Below, in pieces: positions 1 to 7,778 of a stretch of 64,000 nucleotides of DNA. The notes under the pieces were generated by a model. The model was not told the DNA's origin. It made no database searches and saw only the letters and a program-made list of their open reading frames with translations. The DNA is from Rhodospirillaceae bacterium (lineage in GTDB: Bacteria > Pseudomonadota > Alphaproteobacteria > UBA8366 > Aestuariispiraceae): assembly GCA_002709955.1 (NCBI GenBank), contig PAQY01000012.1, positions 83,756 through 147,755 on the forward strand, written 5' to 3'. A program made the translations under genes and the position numbers. Numbering within the stretch: position 1 is the stretch's first letter; each line of letters starts with the position of its first letter.

Positions 1-276
1 TTTCAGGCGCAGTTCGTGGCGCAGGATCCCGCATTGGATCGGTTCTTTGTGCCCTCTGCACAGGCCGGACATTATCAGTTCGACCTGCCCGGATTTGTGC
101 TGGACCAGATGCGCGCCAGCGGCGTTGGGCGTCGTGCCCATATCGCGGAAGACACCTATGCCGATCCTGATCGCTTTTACAGCTTCCGTCGCGCGACGCA
201 CCGAAAGGAGCGCAACGCGGATGGTTCCATTGACTATGGCCGGTTACTGTCAACCATCGCCCTGGTATCAAAATAG
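1..276 (+). CDS. pgeF: PgeF/YfiH (laccase-domain) protein, C-terminal part
   Basis: The reading frame is open from the first base to a stop at 276, so only the last 91 residues are present. The end matches the C-terminal block of the PgeF/YfiH family: a DLPGFVLDQM helix, then ADPDRFYSFRRATHRKE and the closing DYGRLLSTIAL strand. Family members are cytoplasmic enzymes formerly called polyphenol oxidases. They are now described as purine nucleoside phosphorylases or as removing wrongly incorporated residues during peptidoglycan precursor synthesis. In this C-terminal piece the usual upstream Cys/His metal ligands cannot be checked. The next gene starts 12 bases downstream, so the two are probably co-transcribed. 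Confidence 0.8.
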   Translation, partial: FQAQFVAQDPALDRFFVPSAQAGHYQFDLPGFVLDQMRASGVGRRAHIAEDTYADPDRFYSFRRATHRKERNADGSIDYGRLLSTIALVSK

Positions 277-287
277 GAGACCCCATC

Positions 288-1439
288 ATGGCCGTTCATT
301 TCAGCGTTGAAGAACTTGCCGCCCGTCGCGCCAAAGCCTGTGCGGCGATGCAGGATCAGGGTCTGGATGGCATGCTGATGTTCCTTCAGGAAAGCATGTA
401 TTGGCTGACCGGCTATGACACATTTGGCTTCTGTTTCTTTCAGGCATTCTATCTGGGTGCGGATGGGAAATTCTTCCTGTTGACCCGCGCGCCAGACCTG
501 CGCCAGGCCCAGCATACCAGTGTCATCGAGGACATTCAGATCTGGGTGGACAAGGAAGGCGCACAACCCGCCCTGCAATTGCGCGATCTGCTGGACAGTT
601 ATGGCGCGAAGGGCAAGACGCTGGGCGTGGAATATGAAGCCGCAGGCCTGACCGCCCATCGCGGTAAACAGGTTGAGGCAGCGCTGGACGGGTTCTGTAC
701 CCTGGTTCCCGCAAATGACCTGATCAGCCAGCAACGCATTGTGAAAAGCCCGGCTGAGCTGGATTGTATCCGGCGCGCCGGGGAATTGGCGGATGATGCC
801 TATGACGCGGCGGTTGCCGTAACTGCGGCTGGCGTGGATGAAGGCCTTATTCTCTCGCGCATGCAAGGCGCTGTGTTTGAAGGCGGCGGTGATTATGCGG
901 GTAATGAATTCATCATCGGGTCGGACCGGGATGCCTTGCTGTGTCGCTATAAATCAGGTCGTCGCGCCTTGTCGCCAAATGATCAACTGACATTGGAATG
1001 GGCGGGGTCCTATCGCCGCTATCATGCCGCCATGATGAATACCTTTATCATTGGTCAGCCCCAGCCGGAACATCTGCATATGTACGAGGCCGGAAAGGCC
1101 GCCTTGTTAGAATGCGAGGCAACATTGAAGCCCGGCAATACGATGGGCGATGTGTTTCAGGCCCATGCGACGGTGCTGGATTCCTATGGCTTGCGGGAAC
1201 ATCGGTTGAATGCCTGTGGCTATGGGATGAGCGCACGCTTCACGCCGTGCTGGATGGATTATCCGATGTTCTATGCGGATAATCCGGTGGTTCTGGCTTC
1301 CAATATGGCGTTTTTCATCCATATCATCATTGTCAATTCCGACAAGGGACTGGCCATGTGCCTGGGGCGCAGTTCGATCCTGGATGAAACCGGGTCAAAA
1401 ACCGTGTCACGCAGTCCCCTGGACATGGTGCGCCTGTAG
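288..1439 (+). CDS. Creatinase-fold M24 family protein lacking the metal ligands
   Basis: A 383-residue protein with the two-domain aminopeptidase P/creatinase architecture: a creatinase-type N-terminal domain (about residues 10-140) and a pita-bread catalytic domain (about 150-370). In metal-dependent M24 enzymes the second domain carries Asp, Asp, His, Glu and Glu ligands. Here the first two blocks read LEWAG and YRRYHAAMMNT, the third NACGYGMSARF, and the later blocks FFIHIIIVNSD and CLGRSS. The metal ligands are therefore replaced, as in metal-independent creatinase and related C-N hydrolases. It probably hydrolyses a small guanidino, amide or imide compound rather than a Pro peptide; the substrate is unknown. 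The start has GGAGA about nine bases upstream. True creatinase occurs separately at the right edge of the window. Confidence 0.75.
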   Translation: MAVHFSVEELAARRAKACAAMQDQGLDGMLMFLQESMYWLTGYDTFGFCFFQAFYLGADGKFFLLTRAPDLRQAQHTSVIEDIQIWVDKEGAQPALQLRDLLDSYGAKGKTLGVEYEAAGLTAHRGKQVEAALDGFCTLVPANDLISQQRIVKSPAELDCIRRAGELADDAYDAAVAVTAAGVDEGLILSRMQGAVFEGGGDYAGNEFIIGSDRDALLCRYKSGRRALSPNDQLTLEWAGSYRRYHAAMMNTFIIGQPQPEHLHMYEAGKAALLECEATLKPGNTMGDVFQAHATVLDSYGLREHRLNACGYGMSARFTPCWMDYPMFYADNPVVLASNMAFFIHIIIVNSDKGLAMCLGRSSILDETGSKTVSRSPLDMVRL

Positions 1440-1502
1440 GATAAGGGAAGCGATCAGCGTCGATGCCGTGGATTATTCAGATGGTGGTGGTCAGCCTGCT
1501 GC

Positions 1503-2396
1503 TTGTTATGGTGGCGTGCCTTGTATAAGCGCCAGTGGTTGATTTGCATTGGGATACTGGGCTTGCTGAATGCCTGCGGCCCTATCCCAAAACCGTTTCA
1601 GTCTGCCCCCGCGACCAAGATATCCAACCCCTTACTGGCGATCCCGGATGGGGCCGGGGTGACTGTAACCCCGGTAGAAGGGGCAAATCCTAATATTTCC
1701 GGGCCGCTGACTGAGGCCCTTGTTGCGGCATTGATCGCGCGCGAAATCCCCGCCACAGCCGGGGGCGCGCTGACCAACGGCCTGTTGTTGGAAGGCACAG
1801 CCCATTGGCGGGACCGCAAGGCATTGGTTGATTGGCGTCTGACGGATCATCTGGGCAATCAGGTGGCTTTGATTCAGGCGGAAGTGCCTGCGACCCGCAC
1901 CGCCTATGATCAGGGCTATCCTTTGCTGGTTCAGGAATTGGCTGATACGGGGGCAGATCTGGTGGCAAACTCCCTGCGCCCGGATACGACGGTTCTGACA
2001 GAACAGACAGGACCGCGCAGCGTTGCTATTATGGGGGTGGAAGGTGCGCCAGGGGATGGAAACACAGCCCTGGCAAGCGCCATGACAACCGTGCTGGATG
2101 AGGCCGGCGTGACCATTGCTGACAGTCCCGAAGACGCAACCCTGCTGTTGGCTGGATCGGTCCTTCAGGGGGAGCCCCAGAATGGATCCCAGGAGATCAC
2201 GATCCGCTGGTGGTTGATGGATGCCACAGGGACGGTTCTGGGGACCCTGCAACAATCCAACCTTGTCCCGGAAGACAGCCTGAATGACAAATGGGGCGGC
2301 GCTGCCTATGATGCCACCCTGGCTAATGTTCAGGCAATTCAGGAAATTCTGGGCAAGATCGATACTGTTCGATCCGTTGATCCGTCCGTTCAATAG
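1503..2396 (+). CDS. Predicted lipoprotein of unknown function
   Basis: A 297-residue protein with a short positively charged N-terminus (Arg, Lys, Arg), a hydrophobic stretch and a lipobox-like LLNAC, so it is probably lipidated on the Cys and exported. The body alternates beta-strand-like and Ala-rich segments and has no motif I recognise. The N-terminus is uncertain: the frame opens with TTG at 1503, and another TTG lies near 1539 just before the hydrophobic stretch. A 21-codon hydrophobic reading frame (ATG 1462 to stop 1527) overlaps the start in another frame and might couple translation or be chance. It follows the M24 gene by about 60 bases on the same strand. Confidence 0.6.
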   Translation: MLWWRALYKRQWLICIGILGLLNACGPIPKPFQSAPATKISNPLLAIPDGAGVTVTPVEGANPNISGPLTEALVAALIAREIPATAGGALTNGLLLEGTAHWRDRKALVDWRLTDHLGNQVALIQAEVPATRTAYDQGYPLLVQELADTGADLVANSLRPDTTVLTEQTGPRSVAIMGVEGAPGDGNTALASAMTTVLDEAGVTIADSPEDATLLLAGSVLQGEPQNGSQEITIRWWLMDATGTVLGTLQQSNLVPEDSLNDKWGGAAYDATLANVQAIQEILGKIDTVRSVDPSVQ

Positions 2397-2501
2397 GATT
2401 GTTTTTAACATCTGGCACAAGTTGCATCGATGCGCGGCTTGTCACAGGCTGTAAGTCATGGGACGAAAGTCCCGAAAGATTTCAGGATTGGATCACAGCA
2501 A

Positions 2502-2951
2502 ATGACAGCGAAAAGCACGAAAGAGCCTTGGATGGACCCGGCGGATTTCGGTAAATCTATACCCAAAGGTCTGGGCATAAACTTATTGGTCCGGGATGTC
2601 GCCGCCTCTGTTGGGTTTTGCAGCCATGTTTTTGCAGCAAAGGCTGTTTATGAGGACGAGGATTTTGCTGTGATGGCGGAACCGGTCAGCGGCGCACAAT
2701 GGATGCTGCATGCGGATCACACCTATGACAAGCATCGCATGTCAGGCTTGGTGCGGTCGGTGCAGGGGCGCGGTGCCGGGGTGGAATTGCGCCTGTATGG
2801 TGTTGACCCCGATGCGGCAGAGGCACGGGCGCGGGAATGGGGCTATCAGATGCTGGAAGGCACGATAGACAAGCCCCACGGCCTGCGGGAATGCTATATC
2901 TTTGATCCTGATTGGTATTGTTGGGTGCCGTCCGTCCCACGTATTGAATGA
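2502..2951 (+). CDS. VOC (glyoxalase/bleomycin resistance) superfamily protein
   Basis: A protein of about 149 residues with the beta-alpha-beta-beta-beta layout of a VOC-fold domain. It opens with GINLLVRDVAASVGFCSHVF, has a central GAGVELRLYGVDPDAAEARA helix, and ends ECYIFDPDWYCWVPSVP. VOC proteins include glyoxalases, dioxygenases and resistance proteins, usually metal-dependent dimers, and this sequence alone does not give a substrate. I chose ATG 2502 because homology-like sequence begins soon after it; an in-frame ATG at 2430 would add 24 residues with no recognisable content. It converges with the DUF1501 gene, with only four bases between the stops. Confidence 0.65.
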   Translation: MTAKSTKEPWMDPADFGKSIPKGLGINLLVRDVAASVGFCSHVFAAKAVYEDEDFAVMAEPVSGAQWMLHADHTYDKHRMSGLVRSVQGRGAGVELRLYGVDPDAAEARAREWGYQMLEGTIDKPHGLRECYIFDPDWYCWVPSVPRIE

Positions 2952-2955
2952 CCGC

Positions 2956-4164
2956 TTAAAGACCGCTGATCGGCGCAATGCTGGCGGAGTCTGGAAATAC
3001 ACGCTTATCCAATACGGATCGGGTCAGCCCCCAATGTTGGGCCAGGATGCCTTTAAACAGGGCGCGGCTGTCCAGGGTCGGGTCCAGCCCGCCCGCTTGC
3101 AGCATTGGCAGATCGCCCAGCCGCTGCGACTTCTTTAAGGCCCCGCCCAGGATCAGCGCCATACCAGCCGTGCCATGATCCGTGCCGCCCTGATCATTTG
3201 GGCGAACTGTCCGCCCGAATTCCCCGATTGCGACAATCATGGTGTTGTCCCAAACAGGCCCTAACCCATCGGCCAGCGTGGTCAGGCCACTTGCCAACCC
3301 TGCCAGCGCACGGGCCAGCGGACCTTCCAGCGACCCTTGTTGCAGGTGGCTGTCCCATCCCCCGCATTCGATAACGGCCACGCGGGGACCGTCCTGGGTC
3401 GACAGGGCGCGTCCGACCATTTCGGTTGCGATGCTTAAATTCTGGGCGGCGATGCCTGCGGTATCAGCGGCGACATGATCAGGCCCCATGACAGAATGGC
3501 GCAGGTTTCGCGCGCGAATGCCTGTCGTCAGGGCTTCTGACAGAATCGGATCATTGGCATACAGGGTTGCAATCCGTTCCAGATATCCGGCCCGATTGGG
3601 GGCCAGTTCCGATGGCAACCATGGTTCCGTTGGTGTCGCGCCTGACAGGATCAGGGGAACGGTCGTGCCCAGGGACAGGGCGCGAATCGATCCATCCCCA
3701 GCGCCGCTGGCCGATAGGGCACGGTTCAGCCATCCCCCTGCGGCGTTGTTGGGGTCATAGTCTTGCAGGCCTGATTCCAGGATGCTCTGTGCTTCCTGAT
3801 GGGATTGCCCGCGATAGGGGGTGGCAACGGCTGGGGCGATGACCATCTGTCCGGCCTGCCAATAGGGTAATAGCGGTTCTGCAACCGGATGCAGTCCCAA
3901 ACTGCCATCCAGGTCCAGTAATCCGCCATAACTGCCAGGCGGTGCCAGCGCCAGCGGCCCGCGCAGGGACCGATAATTGGGGTCAGTGTATAACGGGAAC
4001 AGGGCCTGACTGTCCAACCCACCCCGCAACAGAATGAGGATCAGGGGCCTGTCTTTTGGTCCATCGGCAAAGCTGATCTGGGGCACCAGCGCGGCGGTTG
4101 CGACGGTCGCGCCGGTCAGGGCCAGCAAGCGTCGACGGGTGAAATGATGGGGGGCGTGTGTCAT
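2956..4164 (-). CDS. DUF1501 protein with Tat-type signal peptide
   Basis: A protein of about 402 residues beginning MTHAPHHFTRRRLLAL, a twin-arginine (RRR plus hydrophobic) signal ending near ISFADG, so it is probably exported folded to the periplasm. The mature part carries DUF1501 hallmarks: an LLRGGLDSQALFP block, IECGGWDSHLQQG, and VAIGEFGRTVRPNDQGGTDH, which places metal-binding-type Asp/His residues as in alkaline-phosphatase-like enzymes. The reaction is unknown. I chose ATG 4164 because it begins the Tat signal seven bases after the DUF1800 stop, with GGTGAAAAG as ribosome-binding site. DUF1501 and DUF1800 genes are a very common bacterial pair, and here they form a two-gene operon. 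Confidence 0.85.
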   Translation of the reverse strand: MTHAPHHFTRRRLLALTGATVATAALVPQISFADGPKDRPLILILLRGGLDSQALFPLYTDPNYRSLRGPLALAPPGSYGGLLDLDGSLGLHPVAEPLLPYWQAGQMVIAPAVATPYRGQSHQEAQSILESGLQDYDPNNAAGGWLNRALSASGAGDGSIRALSLGTTVPLILSGATPTEPWLPSELAPNRAGYLERIATLYANDPILSEALTTGIRARNLRHSVMGPDHVAADTAGIAAQNLSIATEMVGRALSTQDGPRVAVIECGGWDSHLQQGSLEGPLARALAGLASGLTTLADGLGPVWDNTMIVAIGEFGRTVRPNDQGGTDHGTAGMALILGGALKKSQRLGDLPMLQAGGLDPTLDSRALFKGILAQHWGLTRSVLDKRVFPDSASIAPISGL

Positions 4165-4171
4165 CGTCTTT

Positions 4172-5539
4172 TCACCGCCTTTGGAATTCCGGGGATGCGA
4201 ACAGCACCGCCAATCCTTCGCCCCGATCGGCTGCGACCGCAATCCGTCGATAGGTGACCGGCGACAGAAGGGGACCCAGAATTTCCAGCGCGGTTTCTGT
4301 AACCGGGGCATCGGGCATCAGGGCGGCACCGCGCCTGGCTATGGCACCGGTCCATGACAGGCGATCCATCATCTGTTGGGGGGCAATCCAGGCCCCCGCC
4401 TGCAGGGGCCACCCTTCGGGCGATGGGGCATGTTTGGGGGACTGACCCAGAACCCGCTGTGCCCGCAGCGTCATGCCGCCAGCCTCTCCCCCCATCCCCA
4501 GCGCGCGGGCGGTGGACAGGACCAGGTCTTCCGGCGTCTTGATTTTGCTTTGTATGGGCGACCAGGCCGCTTCAGATGTGACCATGCCCTTGGCCATTCC
4601 AGCCAGGCTGTTCGCGCCGTCGGTGAAACCGCGCAGCATGCTGTTTATCAACTCAGATGGTGGTGTGTCGGTAATGAAATACTGTGCCATCCGGGTCGCG
4701 ATATAGGTCGCCACCTGTTCTGTGCGGCCCAGCTTGTCCAGCGCGGCCTCAGCCTCCAAAACACCGGAAGGGGGAAAGCTGTGTTCCAGGAAATATTTCG
4801 CATTCGGCTCATGCCATTTTGGTCGGAAGATAAAACTGCCTGGATTGGGTTCTTCTGGACCGGTCACGGACCAGCCGGTCAGCATTTTCGCCAGGGAAAA
4901 GATATCTTTTGGCGTCGGTTCGCGTTGTGGCCCCAACGTATAGAGTTTCAGAATGGCTTGCGCCAGGCGATCATCCAGCGCCGCCGCACCCTTCAACCCC
5001 GCATAGGAATAGGCCCCGATGGAACGGGCATTTTCAAAATTTAGCAGCAGGGCCGGGTGGCGCACCGCTTCGGTCAGCAGATTGACGAAACTGCCCCTGA
5101 GATTTGGGCGGATAACGTCGCGCTCGAAGGCGTAAGTCAGCGGGAATATACGGGGGTTCAAGGCCGAAAGGCTGAAATGATTGCACCAGAAACGCACCAG
5201 CCGTTCGCGAAACGGCGCGCCGGTTGCCATGGCATAAGCCGCATGCACTTTTGCCTCTGCCTGGGATTCGGTGCTGCGACTGCGCCTTAAGGCTTGCAGC
5301 GCTGCATCACCCGACGCTTGCGCCGTTACCAGTTGGGACGTGATTTCAGACGTGTCCCGCAGTCCCTGGAAATAATCCGCTGGTACGGCGCTTTCTTCCA
5401 ATTGGGCCAATAGCCAGCCTTGCGGGTCAGCGGCAATGCCCTGCAATTCGCCAACACGCGCGCCATATCCGAATCGTGATGCGGCAATAGCAGCATCACG
5501 CAGACCGGGGGGAAACTGTTTCGGATAGGGCTGGACCAT
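4172..5539 (-). CDS. DUF1800 family protein
   Basis: A 455-residue protein matching the DUF1800 family. It has an N-terminal AAIAASRFGYGAR block, the central RLVRFWCNHFSLSA motif, then GAYSYAGLKGAAALDDRLAQ, and a later segment reading KDIFSLAKMLTGWSV. Members are paired almost invariably with a DUF1501 protein; some are thought to act on exported substrates, but no reaction is established. It has no clear signal peptide of its own, so it may travel with its Tat-exported partner or act inside. It is the first gene of a minus-strand pair and is transcribed divergently from dgcN across about 150 bases. Confidence 0.85.
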   Translation of the reverse strand: MVQPYPKQFPPGLRDAAIAASRFGYGARVGELQGIAADPQGWLLAQLEESAVPADYFQGLRDTSEITSQLVTAQASGDAALQALRRSRSTESQAEAKVHAAYAMATGAPFRERLVRFWCNHFSLSALNPRIFPLTYAFERDVIRPNLRGSFVNLLTEAVRHPALLLNFENARSIGAYSYAGLKGAAALDDRLAQAILKLYTLGPQREPTPKDIFSLAKMLTGWSVTGPEEPNPGSFIFRPKWHEPNAKYFLEHSFPPSGVLEAEAALDKLGRTEQVATYIATRMAQYFITDTPPSELINSMLRGFTDGANSLAGMAKGMVTSEAAWSPIQSKIKTPEDLVLSTARALGMGGEAGGMTLRAQRVLGQSPKHAPSPEGWPLQAGAWIAPQQMMDRLSWTGAIARRGAALMPDAPVTETALEILGPLLSPVTYRRIAVAADRGEGLAVLFASPEFQRR

Positions 5540-5612
5540 GGCAGGTGCCGAAAGCTTTCTGTTAGCGCTGGAATTCAGCCTAGCGTGATTCCTGATTGCA
5601 ACAAGGCGTGAC

Positions 5613-5643
5613 GCACCGCATCGGCCCCTTTATAGTGCGGTGC
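5613..5643. promoter_or_regulatory. Inverted repeat, candidate operator upstream of dgcN
   Basis: GCACCGCA at 5613-5620 is repeated exactly in inverted orientation (TGCGGTGC) at 5636-5643, with a 15-base spacer. It lies 47 bases before the dgcN start, between dgcN and the divergent DUF1800 gene. The position and two-fold symmetry fit a repressor or activator site. No regulator gene is adjacent, so the protein that would bind is unknown. A short transcribed hairpin is the alternative. Confidence 0.4.
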
Positions 5644-5689
5644 AACGACGAAATAGTGAAATTCACAAAATTGAAGAGGCTCCACGCGC

Positions 5690-6685
5690 ATGCAAATTGA
5701 GAATCCTTATCTGATGTTTTTGGGCGATGCTGCTGATGATCTGGCGGCAAAGGTTGCCAATGGCGTTGCGAAATGGCGTCCAGACTGGTGCAAGGGTCAG
5801 CTGCGCCTGGATGGCTGTAAGGCCGATCTGGGCCTGCCGGATATGACCTTGGAAGAAGCCCAGGCGGCCGGGTGCAAGACCGTGATCGTTGGCGTTGCCA
5901 ATCGTGGCGGGGTTATTCCTCAATCCTGGCGCGCGACCTTGGAAAAAGCGCTGGTCATGGGCTTTGACGTTGCGTCTGGCCTGCACAACAAGCTGACAGA
6001 TATTGAAACACTTTCCAGCCTGGCGCAGGAACATGGCCGCAAATTGTATGATGTGCGCCATCCGACAGAAACATTCGATGTTGCCAGTGGCACAAAGCGC
6101 CCTGGCCTGCGTCTGCTGACGGTCGGAACCGACTGTTCGGTCGGGAAAATGTTCACGTCTCTGGCGGTCGAAAAGACAATGCGGGAACGCGGCATGAAGG
6201 CCAGCTTCCGCGCGACCGGGCAAACCGGTATTTTCATCGCAGGGGGTGGTGTTTCTGTGGATGCGGTGATCGCAGATTTCATTTCCGGTGCGACGGAAAA
6301 GCTGTGCCCCGCGAACGAGCCCGATCACTGGGATGTTGTGGAAGGGCAAGGGTCTCTGTTTCACGCATCTTTTGCCGGGGTCAGCCTGGGCCTGTTGCAT
6401 GGGGCACAGCCCGATGCCTTGGTGATGTGTCACGAACCGACGCGGACCCATATGCGCGGCCTGCCTGATTTCGCCTTGCCGTCTCTTAAGGATTGCATCG
6501 CGGTCAACGAACAGATGGGGCGCATGGTCAATCCGGCCTGTCGCGTGATCGGCGTTTCGGTCAACACATCAGGCCTGCCCAAGGATCGTCAGGACGACTA
6601 TCTGGAAAGTGTGGAACGGGAGGTCGGTCTGCCGACGGTCGATGCCTTCCGCCAGGGCGCGGGGCGTTTGGTGGACGCGCTGTAA
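5690..6685 (+). CDS. dgcN: D-glutamate N-acetyltransferase DgcN (DUF1611 family)
   Basis: A 331-residue DUF1611-family protein. The N-terminal part (to about 125) contains VIVGVANRGGVIPQSW. A P-loop follows at about residues 143-160 (TVGTDCSVGKMFTSLA), then a conserved EGQGSLFHASFAGVSLGLLHG block and MCHEPTRTHMRGLPDF. In marine bacteria DgcN N-acetylates D-glutamate, and DgcA then racemises the product to N-acetyl-L-glutamate, feeding it into L-glutamate metabolism. The next gene is a DgcA homologue starting four bases after this stop, which fixes the assignment better than the fold alone. A GAAGAGG ribosome-binding site precedes the ATG. An inverted repeat upstream may regulate the pair. Confidence 0.85.
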   Translation: MQIENPYLMFLGDAADDLAAKVANGVAKWRPDWCKGQLRLDGCKADLGLPDMTLEEAQAAGCKTVIVGVANRGGVIPQSWRATLEKALVMGFDVASGLHNKLTDIETLSSLAQEHGRKLYDVRHPTETFDVASGTKRPGLRLLTVGTDCSVGKMFTSLAVEKTMRERGMKASFRATGQTGIFIAGGGVSVDAVIADFISGATEKLCPANEPDHWDVVEGQGSLFHASFAGVSLGLLHGAQPDALVMCHEPTRTHMRGLPDFALPSLKDCIAVNEQMGRMVNPACRVIGVSVNTSGLPKDRQDDYLESVEREVGLPTVDAFRQGAGRLVDAL

Positions 6686-6689
6686 CCCG

Positions 6690-7673
6690 ATGATAAAGCT
6701 GACAGCGAAGCACGAAAGCTTTCCCATCGCAGGAACCTTCACGATCTCTCGCGGGTCAAAGACAACGGTGGAAGTTGTTGTCGTGGAATTGACCGAAAAC
6801 GGTGTAACGGGGCGCGGTGAATGCGTTCCCTATGCCCGTTATGGGGAAAGCATCGCGTCTGTCATGGCGCAAATTCAGGAAATGGAAGGTGCCTTGGGTC
6901 AGGGGATGGATCGTCATGCCTTGAATGACGCCATGCCCGCCGGGGCGGCCCGCAATGCCATTGATTGCGCCCTATGGGATCTGGACGCGAAACGCAGTGG
7001 AATGCCAGCCTGGAAGGCAGCGGGCTTCTCACAGGCCCCCCAGGCCCTGGTGACGGCCTATACGCTCAGTCTGGATACGCCAGAGAATATGGCAAAGGCA
7101 GCGGAAAAGAACGCCAGCCGTCCCCTGTTCAAACTGAAATTGACGGGCGACGGCGATCTGGAACGGGTTGCTGCCGTGCGAGCCGCCGCCCCCGATACCC
7201 GTTTGATCGTGGATGCCAATGAAGGCTGGTCACCGGAAATGGTGGAGCCATTTTCAGAGAAGCTTGGGGCGCTGGGGGTTGAAATGATCGAACAACCCTT
7301 GCCCGCCGCACAGGATGCGATCCTGGCCGATCTGGCCCATCCGGTGCCTCTATGTGCGGATGAAAGCGCCCATGCCCGCAAAGGGTTGCCGTCGCTGATC
7401 GGCAAATATGATGTCATTAACATCAAGCTGGATAAGACCGGTGGCCTGACAGAGGCCCTGTACCTGCGGGCAGAGGCAGAAGCGGCGGGTATGGAAATCA
7501 TGATCGGCTGTATGCTGGCGACATCCCTGGGCATGGCCCCCGCCTTTCTGGTCGCCCAGGGGGCCAAATTCGTTGATCTGGACGGCCCCTTGCTGTTGGC
7601 GGTGGATCGTGAACCGGGCTTCGAATTTGAAGGGTCCCTGATGCATCCGCCAAAGCCTGAATTATGGGGGTGA
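6690..7673 (+). CDS. dgcA: N-acetyl-D-glutamate racemase DgcA (enolase superfamily)
   Basis: A 327-residue enolase-superfamily racemase/epimerase of the dipeptide-epimerase subgroup. The expected catalytic pieces are visible: FKLKL (KxK general base) near residue 150, then LIVDANEGW, EMIEQPLP and CADESAH supplying the metal-binding Asp/Glu/Asp, and INIKLDKTGG with the second catalytic Lys. Beside dgcN its likely substrate is N-acetyl-D-glutamate rather than L-Ala-D/L-Glu dipeptide. I chose the start at 6690 (MIKLTAKHES) because it begins the family's first beta strand four bases after the dgcN stop; further in-frame upstream codons lie inside dgcN. Together they form a two-gene operon, converging on the MttB-like gene. 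Confidence 0.82.
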   Translation: MIKLTAKHESFPIAGTFTISRGSKTTVEVVVVELTENGVTGRGECVPYARYGESIASVMAQIQEMEGALGQGMDRHALNDAMPAGAARNAIDCALWDLDAKRSGMPAWKAAGFSQAPQALVTAYTLSLDTPENMAKAAEKNASRPLFKLKLTGDGDLERVAAVRAAAPDTRLIVDANEGWSPEMVEPFSEKLGALGVEMIEQPLPAAQDAILADLAHPVPLCADESAHARKGLPSLIGKYDVINIKLDKTGGLTEALYLRAEAEAAGMEIMIGCMLATSLGMAPAFLVAQGAKFVDLDGPLLLAVDREPGFEFEGSLMHPPKPELWG

Positions 7674-7748
7674 CGCAAAGCATCATGCGTTCGCATGAGC
7701 TCACACACGATGCCTCTTGCGTCTGGCTATTTTTGCAAATGCGTCGTC

Positions 7749-7766
7749 GTAAACGAGTCCGTTTAC
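7749..7766. terminator. Small hairpin between convergent dgcA and mttB-like genes
   Basis: GTAAACG (7749-7755) pairs exactly with CGTTTAC (7760-7766) around a four-base loop. The position between two convergent genes suits a bidirectional transcription end, but no clear U-run follows on either strand, so intrinsic termination is only possible. Confidence 0.3.
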
Positions 7767-7778
7767 TTGGGATTTGCT

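Noticed and set aside
234-866. Long open frame on the minus strand (210 codons)
   Set aside because: It lies wholly opposite the M24 gene and its translation has no family features; typical antisense shadow.
1632-2420. 262-codon minus-strand frame
   Set aside because: Antisense to the lipoprotein gene, Cys/His/Gln-rich composition of a shadow frame.
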